Part shown: piece by piece, positions 55,354 to 63,427 of the stretch
Layout of the letters: each line of letters opens with the position of its first letter
Position numbering within the stretch: the first letter of the stretch is position 1
From: Nodularia spumigena CCY9414
Lineage (GTDB): Bacteria; Cyanobacteriota; Cyanobacteriia; Cyanobacteriales; Nostocaceae
Assembly (NCBI RefSeq): GCF_000340565.2
Contig: NZ_CP007203.1
Coordinates: 1,061,281 to 1,125,280, forward strand
DNA length: 64,000 nt
Direction: 5' to 3'
Translations under genes and position numbers: made by a program
The notes under the pieces: generated by a model
What the model saw: only the letters and a program-made list of their open reading frames with translations
Told to the model about the DNA's origin: nothing
Databases searched by the model: none

Positions 55354-56325
55354 CCCCCTGCACCCTGCACCCTGCCCCCCTGCCTCTTCCCCCCTGCACC
55401 CTGCACCCTGCCCCCCTGCCTCTTCCCCCCTGCACCCTGCACCCTGCCCCCCTGCCTCTTCCCCCCTGCACCCTGCACCCTGCCCCCCTGCCTCTTCCCC
55501 CCTGCACCCTGCACCCTGCCCCCCTGCCTCTTCCCCCCTGCACCCTGCACCCTGCCCCCCTGCCTCTTCCCCCCTGCACCCTGCACCCTGCCCCCCTGCC
55601 TCTTCCCCCCTGCACCCTGCACCCTGCCCCCCTGCCTCTTCCCCCCTGCACCCTGCACCCTGCCCCCCTGCCTCTTCCCCCCTGCACCCTGCACCCTGCC
55701 CCCCTGCCTCTTCCCCCCTGCACCCTGCACCCTGCCCCCCTGCCTCTTCCCCCCTGCACCCTGCACCCTGCCCCCCTGCCTCTTCCCCCCTGCACCCTGC
55801 ACCCTGCCCCCCTGCCTCTTCCCCCCTGCACCCTGCACCCTGCCCCCCTGCCTCTTCCCCCCTGCACCCTGCACCCTGCCCCCCTGCCTCTTCCCCCCTG
55901 CACCCTGCACCCTGCCCCCCTGCCTCTTCCCCCCTGCACCCTGCACCCTGCCCCCCTGCCTCTTCCCCCCTGCACCCTGCACCCTGCCCCCCTGCCTCTT
56001 CCCCCCTGCACCCTGCACCCTGCCCCCCTGCCTCTTCCCCCCTGCACCCTGCACCCTGCCCCCCTGCCTCTTCCCCCCTGCACCCTGCACCCTGCCCCCC
56101 TGCCTCTTCCCCCCTGCACCCTGCACCCTGCCCCCCTGCCTCTTCCCCCCTGCACCCTGCACCCTGCCCCCCTGCCTCTTCCCCCCTGCACCCTGCACCC
56201 TGCCCCCCTGCCTCTTCCCCCCTGCACCCTGCACCCTGCCCCCCTGCCTCTTCCCCCCTGCACCCTGCACCCTGCCCCCCTGCCTCTTCCCCCCTGCACC
56301 CTGCACCCTGCCCCCCTGCCTCTTC
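55354..56325. repeat. Minisatellite: 27 identical copies of a 36-bp unit, G-quadruplex-prone
   Basis: The unit contains two CCCTGCA heptamers, then CCCTGCCCCCCTGCCTCTTC. All copies look identical by inspection: 972 bp equals 27 x 36, and the text repeats exactly every 180 bp. The minus strand of each unit reads GGGGGG, CA, GGG, TGCA, GGG, TGCA, GGGGGG, i.e. four G-tracts with 2-4-nt loops. Because 36 is a multiple of three and some frames lack stops, long frames exist on both strands. They have no protein character and are not genes. There are no spacers, so it is not CRISPR. Confidence 0.97.
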
Positions 56326-56343
56326 TTACTCCCCACTCCCCAG

Positions 56344-57171
56344 CTATAACTCCACAGGAGCAACAGCACCCAGTTTGTCTACCAGTAAACACCTCAACAC
56401 AGACTGAGTAGCGATTACTAATCCCAGTCTGGCTTGGGATAATTCTGGGAAAGAAATTTTTACCTTACCCCAAATACGACACTGGCTCCAAAACGCCTCA
56501 AAAGCTTGACTTAAATTCAGTGCTACTTTTTCCCAGTTCACCGCACCACTCAAATCAGGACACTCTAAATTGTCTATCACTTCTACTAACTCGGCAATTA
56601 AACGACCCTCTGCTGGGTGACTGAGGCGGAGTTTTTGCTCATCGTTGAGCCAAGGTATTTGCTCTATTGACACCAAATTTGGCATCGGTTCTGTAAGCTT
56701 AATTAATCCTTCTCGGTGAGCTAGCAGCAGCAATGAGCAGCAGCGTGCATGAGCGTATTGAATAGTAAACAAACGAGACAGATTTTGTTTGGTAATTTTG
56801 CTTGTTTCCATTTCCCCACCACTAACTGCATTGGTAACTACCAGGCTTTGTAACCAAGTAGCTAAAAATTGATGGGTTAATTCCAAATAAATCCATCCAG
56901 GGGGAACTATTTCTACCCTAAAAACGTCGCCACGCTGTGCTGATAAGTGAGAGACAATACCACTGGCTATCTCCAGATTTGTTTGATTATGAGATTTCCC
57001 CAACCGGAGGGCGACACCTGAAATATATAAAACTCGACTATTGTCTCTACCTTTGTAGAGAGGAAATTTTTTAGTTTCAATGCTGATCAATTCATTATTC
57101 AGTGTATCAATACTTAGGGCATATACTAAGTAGCTATATATTAAGCTTTTAATTGCTGTATAGTTGCTCAT
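56344..57171 (-). CDS. DALR anticodon-binding domain protein (ArgRS-like without catalytic core)
   Basis: 275 residues. The C-terminal half has the helical DALR anticodon-binding fold of arginyl-tRNA synthetase: FTIQYAHARCCSLLLLAHREG, HPAEGRLIAELVEVID, LSQAFEAFWSQCRIWG and ARLGLVIATQSVLRCLL. The N-terminal half resembles the ArgRS additional domain and adjacent strands (YISGVALRLGKSHNQTNLEIA). HIGH- and KMSK-type signatures are absent, so it cannot aminoacylate. It may bind tRNA. Its stop codon lies 18 bp from the G-rich minisatellite, so its mRNA 3' region would be G-rich. Confidence 0.82.
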   Translation of the reverse strand: MSNYTAIKSLIYSYLVYALSIDTLNNELISIETKKFPLYKGRDNSRVLYISGVALRLGKSHNQTNLEIASGIVSHLSAQRGDVFRVEIVPPGWIYLELTHQFLATWLQSLVVTNAVSGGEMETSKITKQNLSRLFTIQYAHARCCSLLLLAHREGLIKLTEPMPNLVSIEQIPWLNDEQKLRLSHPAEGRLIAELVEVIDNLECPDLSGAVNWEKVALNLSQAFEAFWSQCRIWGKVKISFPELSQARLGLVIATQSVLRCLLVDKLGAVAPVEL

Positions 57172-57503
57172 TAGTAGCTTTTAATATCATAAACCTGCAC
57201 TCAAGAGGTATACTTTACTTATTTGTATATTTTCTTCAGCTATCTTAAGATATAAATCTAAACTTGATGAAGAAAAATGAGAGTAGCATAAAATTTGATG
57301 AATATTCTATGAATAGTAAGTAAATTTTACTACAATCATTGTACAGTAGGAAGTATAACAAAAGAGTAGAGTGCAAATTAACTGCTTTTCTACTCTTTGT
57401 ATGGCTGGCGCTGTTAGGCGTTAAGCCTACTCTGCCAACACAAAGACACTCCTTGCACCTTTTTATTACGTCTTTGTCTTCAGCCGAACGCTCTTTGTTA
57501 CCT
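57172..57503. other. 332-bp divergent intergenic region
   Basis: It separates the DALR gene from the Crp-family gene. AGTAAATTTTACT (57319-57331) is a short palindrome that could be an autoregulatory operator. The frame of the Crp gene stays open leftward to 57339, but the hydrophobic extension has no family counterpart. Confidence 0.5.
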
Positions 57504-58223
57504 ATGCAATCTCCATCTTCTTTTTCTGAGGCATCACGGCCTTTTTTGACTTGGCAACGAATTCTTGACTGGGCTCAAGAACACTATCGCTGCCGCACCT
57601 TTAGCAAAGATGAACGCATTCCAGCCCGGCCTGGATTGCTCTACTTGGTACAAAGGGGTGCTATCCGCATGGTAGGAACCGCACAAGTTAGTGCTACTGC
57701 TAGTCAGCTAACATCTCGACGAATTAACAGAACTCCAGAAGAAGCCTTTTTGGGTTTTGTCGGTGCGGGACAGCCATTTGAAATTGTTGCTCAGTCACCA
57801 TTCACGCTCCAAGCATACGCCCACGTTGACCAAACTGCGGTGCTGTGGATGTACTGGCACGATTTAGACAACTGGCCACACTTCCGGCGTGAAGTCATGG
57901 ATGCCTTTAGGTATCAGCACCAGCGTAAATTGCTGTGGCTAAGTGCCTTGGGACAACGGCGCACAATTGACCGACTCTTAGGATTCCTCACACTCTTGAT
58001 TGAGGAATATGGAGAGCCATCCATGAGCGAAACCGACCCCGATGTGATTCGTGGGTACGCTTTGCCCTTCCCCTTGACTCATGCCCAAATTGGTAGCGCT
58101 ATTGGTTCAACTCGTGTAACTGTGACTCGCTTGATGGGCAAGTTGCGTCAACGCGGTTTAATTCTGACTCAAGGAGACAATCTCATTTGCTTGCCGGCAG
58201 ATTCGATCAATCGAGTCAACTAA
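57504..58223 (+). CDS. Crp/Fnr-family transcription regulator
   Basis: 239 residues from the ATG at 57504 (MQSPSSFSEASRPFLTWQRI). The effector beta-roll (FSKDERIPARPGLLYLVQRGAIRM, FLGFVGAGQPFEIV) has an insertion at about residues 60-75 relative to Crp. The winged helix contains LTHAQIGSAIGSTRVTVTRLMGKLRQRG. Canonical cAMP-contact residues are not evident and no cysteines mark an Fe-S sensor. It differs from the 35735 protein. The effector and targets are unknown. The upstream-extended reading is rejected because it lacks homologous features. Confidence 0.86.
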   Translation: MQSPSSFSEASRPFLTWQRILDWAQEHYRCRTFSKDERIPARPGLLYLVQRGAIRMVGTAQVSATASQLTSRRINRTPEEAFLGFVGAGQPFEIVAQSPFTLQAYAHVDQTAVLWMYWHDLDNWPHFRREVMDAFRYQHQRKLLWLSALGQRRTIDRLLGFLTLLIEEYGEPSMSETDPDVIRGYALPFPLTHAQIGSAIGSTRVTVTRLMGKLRQRGLILTQGDNLICLPADSINRVN

Positions 58224-58550
58224 AACGCAGTTCAGAGCTGATGACAAAAAGTCACAGTAAGTTAGAGTCAGCAATACCTACTTGCTGCTTGGTTTAACCA
58301 ATCTGTTTGACCACCACAAACAGATTGCGCTTAATTGGGTAATGTGTTGATTAAAAAATCTCAATGCTCAATTTGTTCGATTTACCAAAACATTTAGAAG
58401 GGAGAATAAATGTTTTGGTAATGACCAGTCTATGGCCCTTGCGTCCGCCCCAACGGCAAGGGCTAATAGCATGTCTACAGCAGTTTTCAAGTGTGTTTAA
58501 TTATTTTTTGATGTACTAGACTCACATTCCGCACTTTTGGTTTTGGCTGA
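58224..58550. other. 327-bp convergent region with two perfect hairpins
   Basis: AATCTGTTTG (58300-58309) pairs with CAAACAGATT (58317-58326) over 7 nt. TTACCAAAACATTT (58382-58395) pairs with AAATGTTTTGGTAA (58408-58421) over 12 nt. Neither has a T-tail, but their position between two converging genes suggests transcript ends or mRNA stabilisers. Confidence 0.7.
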
Positions 58551-59951
58551 TTATGGTATTGGTTCAAAGTCATAGCCAGTACGAGAACGAGAATTTGTTT
58601 TAGGAACAATTGTCACCAATTGAACAGGGGACCTGCGATCGCCTGATGGTAAAAATCGAATTGCACCAGAAGCGCCTGTTGTGGAAAAATCAGACGAAGA
58701 AAGTGCCTGTTGTACCCCCGAACGTGTAGGATTTTTTTCTAATGCGGCAATCAGGGCGACAGTGGCATCATAAGCCATCGCAGTTCGCCAACTGACATCA
58801 GCACCCCACAACTGCCGAGACGTTTGGGGAAATTCTGACTTGCTCTCCCCTTCAATATGCCAGGGAACTGCTAGTACCATCCCAGAGGCTTGCTCTCCAC
58901 CCACTTCTAAAGTTTTGATGTTGTAAACATCATCTCCTCCCAGTAAATTTAACTGTTTTTTGTTAATTTGGACTACTTGCAAAGCTTTATCTAGAGTTTC
59001 AGTATTAGTTGCGAACATCAAAACTTCTGCACCTTCCCTAGTGGCTTGTTCTAAACTTTTCGCAGCACTAAAATTAGCCTGTGACAAATCAAATTCACTC
59101 GATACCTGACCGCCTTCCAAGGACACAGATGAAACAAATTCAGTTTTCAAAGACTGACTGTAATTACTTTGGGAATTAAAGAAAACTGCTACCTGGGTTT
59201 TCTGCAAGTTTTTGACCATATAATTAGCCAAGCTTCTAGCAGCCATAAAATCACTAGGAACTGTGCGGAAAACGTAGGGGCTAAAGTTAGTAATATTGAC
59301 AGAAGTGCTGGTAGGAGAAATGGCTACCAATTTCCCAGTATTATAAATATCCCCTGCTGCTAAAGTCGTATCACTGGCATTAGGTCCAACTACGCCTAAG
59401 ACATCCGAATTTTTGACTAAGCTAGCAGCGATTTGTTGAGATATTTGGGGATTATCATCATCATTGGCTATCCCTACCTTTAAAGGCACTCCCTTAATTC
59501 CTCCAGAGGTATTAATGGTATTTTGGGCTTGGGCGATACCACGTAAAATTTCTAAAGCAGAGTTGGGATCAGTGCCTAACGGTACAGATGCCACAATACT
59601 ATAGCTTTTAGCAGAGCCAATGCGGGCATTATTCAGATATATCAGTGCCTGGGGATCATTACGCTGCTGTTTTAAGGATTTTTCTAAACTGGCGATCGCC
59701 TGAGCATAATTTTGATCTGCTAAAGCTTGCACACCCTCCTTTTTAGCTGGACTAAGTTCACCGATAATTAAATTTTTTTCTCCAAAACTAATGCGTTCAA
59801 AGATGGATTGATTATCTGTGCTTGGCAGATTATTACCGGACTGGTTTTGGGGAAATATTTGCTCTTTAAATAACCATAAACCCCCACCAACTAATCCTAA
59901 TGTAACTAGCAGGGACAACAAAAGTACTTTAGTTTCGTTCTTGTGGGACAT
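58551..59951 (-). CDS. Periplasmic-binding-type receptor (branched-chain amino-acid SBP family), membrane anchored
   Basis: 466 residues. A single hydrophobic segment (about 9-28, VLLLSLLVTLGLVGGGLWLF) anchors it. Residues about 65-115 look TPR-like (KEGVQALADQNYAQAIASLEKSL). From about 120 it is a type I periplasmic-binding fold (ALEILRGIAQAQNTIN, GVVGPNASDTTLAAGDIYN, LLGGDDVYNI). No permease or ATPase gene is adjacent. Instead a membrane Ser/Thr kinase gene lies 164 bp upstream on the same strand. This favours a ligand-sensing role over transport. Confidence 0.86.
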   Translation of the reverse strand: MSHKNETKVLLLSLLVTLGLVGGGLWLFKEQIFPQNQSGNNLPSTDNQSIFERISFGEKNLIIGELSPAKKEGVQALADQNYAQAIASLEKSLKQQRNDPQALIYLNNARIGSAKSYSIVASVPLGTDPNSALEILRGIAQAQNTINTSGGIKGVPLKVGIANDDDNPQISQQIAASLVKNSDVLGVVGPNASDTTLAAGDIYNTGKLVAISPTSTSVNITNFSPYVFRTVPSDFMAARSLANYMVKNLQKTQVAVFFNSQSNYSQSLKTEFVSSVSLEGGQVSSEFDLSQANFSAAKSLEQATREGAEVLMFATNTETLDKALQVVQINKKQLNLLGGDDVYNIKTLEVGGEQASGMVLAVPWHIEGESKSEFPQTSRQLWGADVSWRTAMAYDATVALIAALEKNPTRSGVQQALSSSDFSTTGASGAIRFLPSGDRRSPVQLVTIVPKTNSRSRTGYDFEPIP

Positions 59952-60115
59952 ATCAGCCTTCTAACTTGTTAACTATAGCGATTGTCTGATCAATAAAACA
60001 CAAATTTATCACCTTCATCTGTGTAGCCTACGGCAAGCCGCTAACGCGTCTACATCTGTTTTAATATGTGGTTGATTATTTCTTTATACCTACCCAATTG
60101 TCAAACGCTAGATAA

Positions 60116-61498
60116 TTAAAATATCAAAGATATTAATTTATAAATCAAACGAAATATAGCTGTAACTGAAATAGCGACTAAACCAGCAGCAACGGCTAGC
60201 ACGGCTATTTGTGGAATGTTAATTCCAGCCCGCAAAAAGGGAACAAAAAAAATAATTGCGAAAGTAATTCCTGGAATGATTAATAAATCAAACTTTTCAA
60301 TCCAGCGCCTAGTTTGGGCAAAAATCAGTATACCTAAAATCACAGCAGAAGCAGCTCCCGAAATTATAATATCTGATCCAAATAAACTATAAAGAGCGAT
60401 CGCAATTAATGCACCCTCAAACCCACTAAAAGCGGCTCCACCCAATAATTCCCAAGTGGAAAAAGCTGGTTGAGATTGTACTCGCTGAATTTTGGGCGGT
60501 TGTGGAGGCTGAGTCTGAGATTTTTGTAAGACTTTTGGGGGGATTGATTGTTGAGACAGGGCTGCAAGAACGTCATCAGCCGACGCAAAGCGTTGATTAG
60601 CAGCAGGGAGAAGCATTTTGTCTAAAATATCCGCCAAGTGAGGGCTGACAGTCACTTGATTACGCCATTTCCACTGGTTAGTATAGGCATCAAATAGCTT
60701 AGTTGCTTCCTCTCCTGTCAGCAAGTTGAGAAGAGTTACAGCCAACGCGTATAAGTCTGTAGATGGAAAGACTTGATTCCCAGACATTTGCTCAGGTGGG
60801 GCAAATCCCATAGAATAAATGCCAGTAGAAGAAGCAGCGCCGCCAGATGCAGCATTTGTTACCTGTTTAACTGCGCCAAAATCCAGCAGAAACAATCTGC
60901 CATCGCGACGACGCATGATATTAGAAGGTTTAATATCTCTGTGAATAATTTTTTTGTCATGGACAAACTGTAATACCTTCAGAATTTCTTGCAGTACCTC
61001 TAAAATTTGCTGTTCAGAGAATTTGCCATTTTGAATTAATTCTTCCTCCAGGTTTTGCCCATCAATATATTCTTGTACCAAGTAAAAAAACTGGTCTTCT
61101 TCCCCTGCTTGCAAACTATCAACATTGATGGGAAAGAACGCAAATAAATCAGGTATTTGGTCGTTTTGGCTACCTATTTGGGCTAAAACTTCTGCTTCTC
61201 TTTCAAACAACTTTTGTGCTTGTTCCAGTTGAGTTGAAGATAAACTTCCCGCAGGTTGGAACTGCTTCACTACACATTTACGCATTCCCGGCATATGGCG
61301 ATCGCGTGCTAAAAAAGCTGTACCAAAACCGCCCCTTCCCAGCAGTCTAGTTGGCACATACCGACCATAGAGCAACAGGGGCATCCCACAAGTAGTGCAG
61401 TATTTTTGTTGTGTTGTTTTCAGCGTTGTCTGATCATCTAAGTCCGCAAAATAGTTTTCAGGGCGAGGGCAGCTAGGACGAGTACAGTAAACTTTCAT
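60116..61498 (-). CDS. Membrane Ser/Thr protein kinase with N-terminal zinc-ribbon
   Basis: 460 residues. The N-terminus has CTRPSC and CTTCG cysteine pairs (residues 5-40), a zinc-ribbon typical of cyanobacterial PknB-like kinases. The kinase domain covers about 47-310: LLGRGGFGTAFLARD (P-loop), VVKQF (Lys), IHRDIKPSNIM (catalytic loop), LLDFGAVKQV (DFG) and GFAPPEQM. A Pro/Gln linker is followed by four hydrophobic helices (about 345-460), so the kinase faces the cytoplasm. It precedes the binding-protein gene; the two probably form a sensor-kinase unit. Confidence 0.93.
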   Translation of the reverse strand: MKVYCTRPSCPRPENYFADLDDQTTLKTTQQKYCTTCGMPLLLYGRYVPTRLLGRGGFGTAFLARDRHMPGMRKCVVKQFQPAGSLSSTQLEQAQKLFEREAEVLAQIGSQNDQIPDLFAFFPINVDSLQAGEEDQFFYLVQEYIDGQNLEEELIQNGKFSEQQILEVLQEILKVLQFVHDKKIIHRDIKPSNIMRRRDGRLFLLDFGAVKQVTNAASGGAASSTGIYSMGFAPPEQMSGNQVFPSTDLYALAVTLLNLLTGEEATKLFDAYTNQWKWRNQVTVSPHLADILDKMLLPAANQRFASADDVLAALSQQSIPPKVLQKSQTQPPQPPKIQRVQSQPAFSTWELLGGAAFSGFEGALIAIALYSLFGSDIIISGAASAVILGILIFAQTRRWIEKFDLLIIPGITFAIIFFVPFLRAGINIPQIAVLAVAAGLVAISVTAIFRLIYKLISLIF

Positions 61499-61860
61499 GT
61501 TACTTATTAGTCAGAATAATTCGTAATGATAATTCGTAATTCGTAATTCTTCTGCCATCAATAAATCGATTTAATCGGAACCGGGAATAAATTGTATTTT
61601 TCCCACCAACAAATTAAGGAAGTTGTGTCCTAACTTATTCATTACGAATTACGAACTACGAATTAGGGACTTACGAAATAAATTATCTAAATAAACGAAC
61701 CACAGAGGCGCAGAGGACACAGAGTTATGAGGGTTTGAGAGGTTTTGTGCGTTAAGTGATTTCGTATTTTTTTATTTGTAAGTCCCTTAGTAATTATTTA
61801 GTCAGTAGTCATTTGCAACAAAAAACAAAAGACTGATGACAACAGACTAATGACTAGATG
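61499..61860. other. 362-bp repeat-rich intergenic region
   Basis: 61521-61547 has AATTCGTAAT direct repeats. 61640-61665 has the inverted ATTACGAATTACGAA. 61665-61787 is MITE copy C. 61798-61860 has scattered heptamer pieces (AGTAGTCATT, ACTAATGACTAG). No gene. Confidence 0.65.
61665..61787 (+). mobile_element. MITE-like repeat, copy C
   Basis: Ends are AGGGACTTACGAAATA and TATTTGTAAGTCCCT. The core is AACGAACCACAGAGGCGCAG, AGGACACAGAG, GAGGGTTTGAGAGG and TTTTGTGCG, in the same orientation as copy A. The ends carry one extra G compared with copies A and B. Confidence 0.75.
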
Positions 61861-62874
61861 TTAGCCTGCGTCAGCAGAGTTAGTAGTGGCTGCATCCAGT
61901 GTATTTACTACTATTTTTGGTTGTGAGAATTTTAACATATCTTGATTCCATTCTGGGGTAGCAAACAGAGGCAAAATTTCTTGACTAAAGGCTTCTGCCG
62001 CCTTGGAACGATAGCGATTAGGATTAAAAATCATCCACAGCGTTCGCTTGACGACCACACCTTCAATAGGAGTACATCGTAGTACACCCATTTGTAATTC
62101 TTTAGCGATGGCTGAGGTAGAGACAAAAGCAGCACCCAAGCCTGATTGCACGGCATTTTTGATGGCTTCTATGGAATTTAATTCCATTTCAAATTTAAAC
62201 CGCCTGGTATCAATATCAGAGCGTGCTAGTACTTGATCAATCACTTTACGGATAGTTGATTGGGAGTCGAGAGCAATGAATTGTAGTTTATATAGGTCTT
62301 CTTTTTGAATTTTGTCGAGTTTAGCAAAGGGATGGAATATGGGTAGAATCAGGGCTAATTCATCCTCAGCGTAGGGCATGACTTCCAAAGATTCTGCCAG
62401 TTCAGCCGGAATTTCGCCACCAATAATCGCCAGATCAACTTGTCCATTGGCGACACTCCAAGCGGTGCGCCGGGTAGAGTGGACGTGTAATTGCACAGCC
62501 ACATCTGGATATTTTTGCCGGAACATACCGATCATTTGAGGTAACAGATAAGTGCCAGTGGTTTGAGAAGCGCCGACAATTAAAGTACCACCTTGGAGAT
62601 TTTGTAGATCTTCGATAGCGCGGCAGGTTTCCTGACAAAGACTCAGGATTTTTTCACCGTAGCTTAAGAGCAGATGTCCAGCTTCGGTTAATTGTGCGCG
62701 ACGACCTCCACGGTCGAATAAAGGCACATCCAGCTGGCGTTCTAAATTTTGCACTTGCAAACTCACAGCAGGTTGGGAGACGTAAAGACTATCAGCAGCG
62801 CGCTTGAAACTCCCTTCTGCTGCGATCGCTTTCAGGATACGTAACTGATCTAAAGTAAAAGGAAGGTCAGACAT
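61861..62874 (-). CDS. rbcR: LysR-type regulator RbcR (CbbR family)
   Basis: 337 residues from the ATG at 62874; a TTG three codons earlier is less likely. [20 protein letters not shown] and [20 protein letters not shown] form the winged helix-turn-helix. The effector domain ([39 protein letters not shown]) matches the cyanobacterial/plastid RbcR (Ycf30) group, which regulates Rubisco and CO2-fixation genes. The C-terminal tail is Thr/Asn/Ala-rich. It is divergent from the NnrU-like gene at the right edge. Confidence 0.9.
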   Translation of the reverse strand: MSDLPFTLDQLRILKAIAAEGSFKRAADSLYVSQPAVSLQVQNLERQLDVPLFDRGGRRAQLTEAGHLLLSYGEKILSLCQETCRAIEDLQNLQGGTLIVGASQTTGTYLLPQMIGMFRQKYPDVAVQLHVHSTRRTAWSVANGQVDLAIIGGEIPAELAESLEVMPYAEDELALILPIFHPFAKLDKIQKEDLYKLQFIALDSQSTIRKVIDQVLARSDIDTRRFKFEMELNSIEAIKNAVQSGLGAAFVSTSAIAKELQMGVLRCTPIEGVVVKRTLWMIFNPNRYRSKAAEAFSQEILPLFATPEWNQDMLKFSQPKIVVNTLDAATTNSADAG

Positions 62875-63427
62875 AAGGCTCAACCCACAAATTTTGAAAG
62901 GAGCAGCTTGGGCAACAAATCAATCCGCTACGCGGAGTCATTAGTCATTAGTCCTGAGTGCTTAGTTAACCACATGATGGTGGGAACTAATTCCTGAGTC
63001 ATTAGTGTTTACAGCCATGAGGGGCGGGGTATACACCCTAAAAAACTAATGACTCTTGACTCATGACTAGTGACGATGTAATCAAGTTTTTCAGCTTTCC
63101 ACGCTCGCTTGTTTTGTTGCATCTTCAACTTGGAGGCTTGACTCGAAAAAGACAGTACCACAACATCTTGACCGTACAATTTTAGATTTGGGATTTGGGA
63201 TTTTGAATTGTGTTTTGGTTCAAGCCCCGCCGCCAGGGGAGGGTAAAACATCTAAAATCCCCAAACTGTATACCTTTGTGGGTACAGTCAATCTAAAATA
63301 CTCGCTGCGCTGCGTAGGCTGCGAAGATCGCAAATCTCAAATCCCAAATTGTGTGACGAAAGTCTCCTTAAGAAAACTTTGTGGTAATGGTTGTACTGAG
63401 TTAAATTTTTGTTAAATAACTTCACCT
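62875..63427. other. 553-bp mosaic of dispersed repeats between rbcR and the NnrU-like gene
   Basis: GAGTCATTAGT (62999) and ACTAATGACTC (63045) form an inverted pair around a GGGGCGGGGTATACACCC block. TTAGATTTGGGATTTGGGAT (63182) recurs inverted as ATCGCAAATCTCAAATCCC (63328). CTCGCTGCGCTGCGTAGGC is a further dispersed motif. Promoters for both divergent genes must lie here, but I see no clear consensus. Confidence 0.6.

Larger units (their letters stand above)
55120..56343. other. 1.22-kb intergenic region dominated by tandem repeats
   Basis: 55120-55258 is spacer, with GACGACTGACCG and a GTGCCTTCG repeat piece. From 55259 to 56325 it is the heptamer array and minisatellite described separately. 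56326-56343 is the flanking TTACTCCCCACTCCCCAG, which also occurs in the unexpanded copy at 43624-43640. Confidence 0.85.

Noticed and set aside
55354-56325. Possible CRISPR array
   Set aside because: The 36-bp units are directly contiguous and identical with no unique spacers, and no cas genes are present.
55319-56392. Long reading frames (about 340-357 codons) on both strands across the minisatellite
   Set aside because: They arise because the 36-bp unit is a multiple of three and free of stops in those frames. Composition is pure repeat (PPAPCTLPPCLF or its reverse frames), with no start signal or domain.
57339-57503. N-terminal extension of the Crp-family gene with a hydrophobic segment
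   Set aside because: Crp/Fnr proteins have no such membrane segment, and a normal ATG start exists at 57504.
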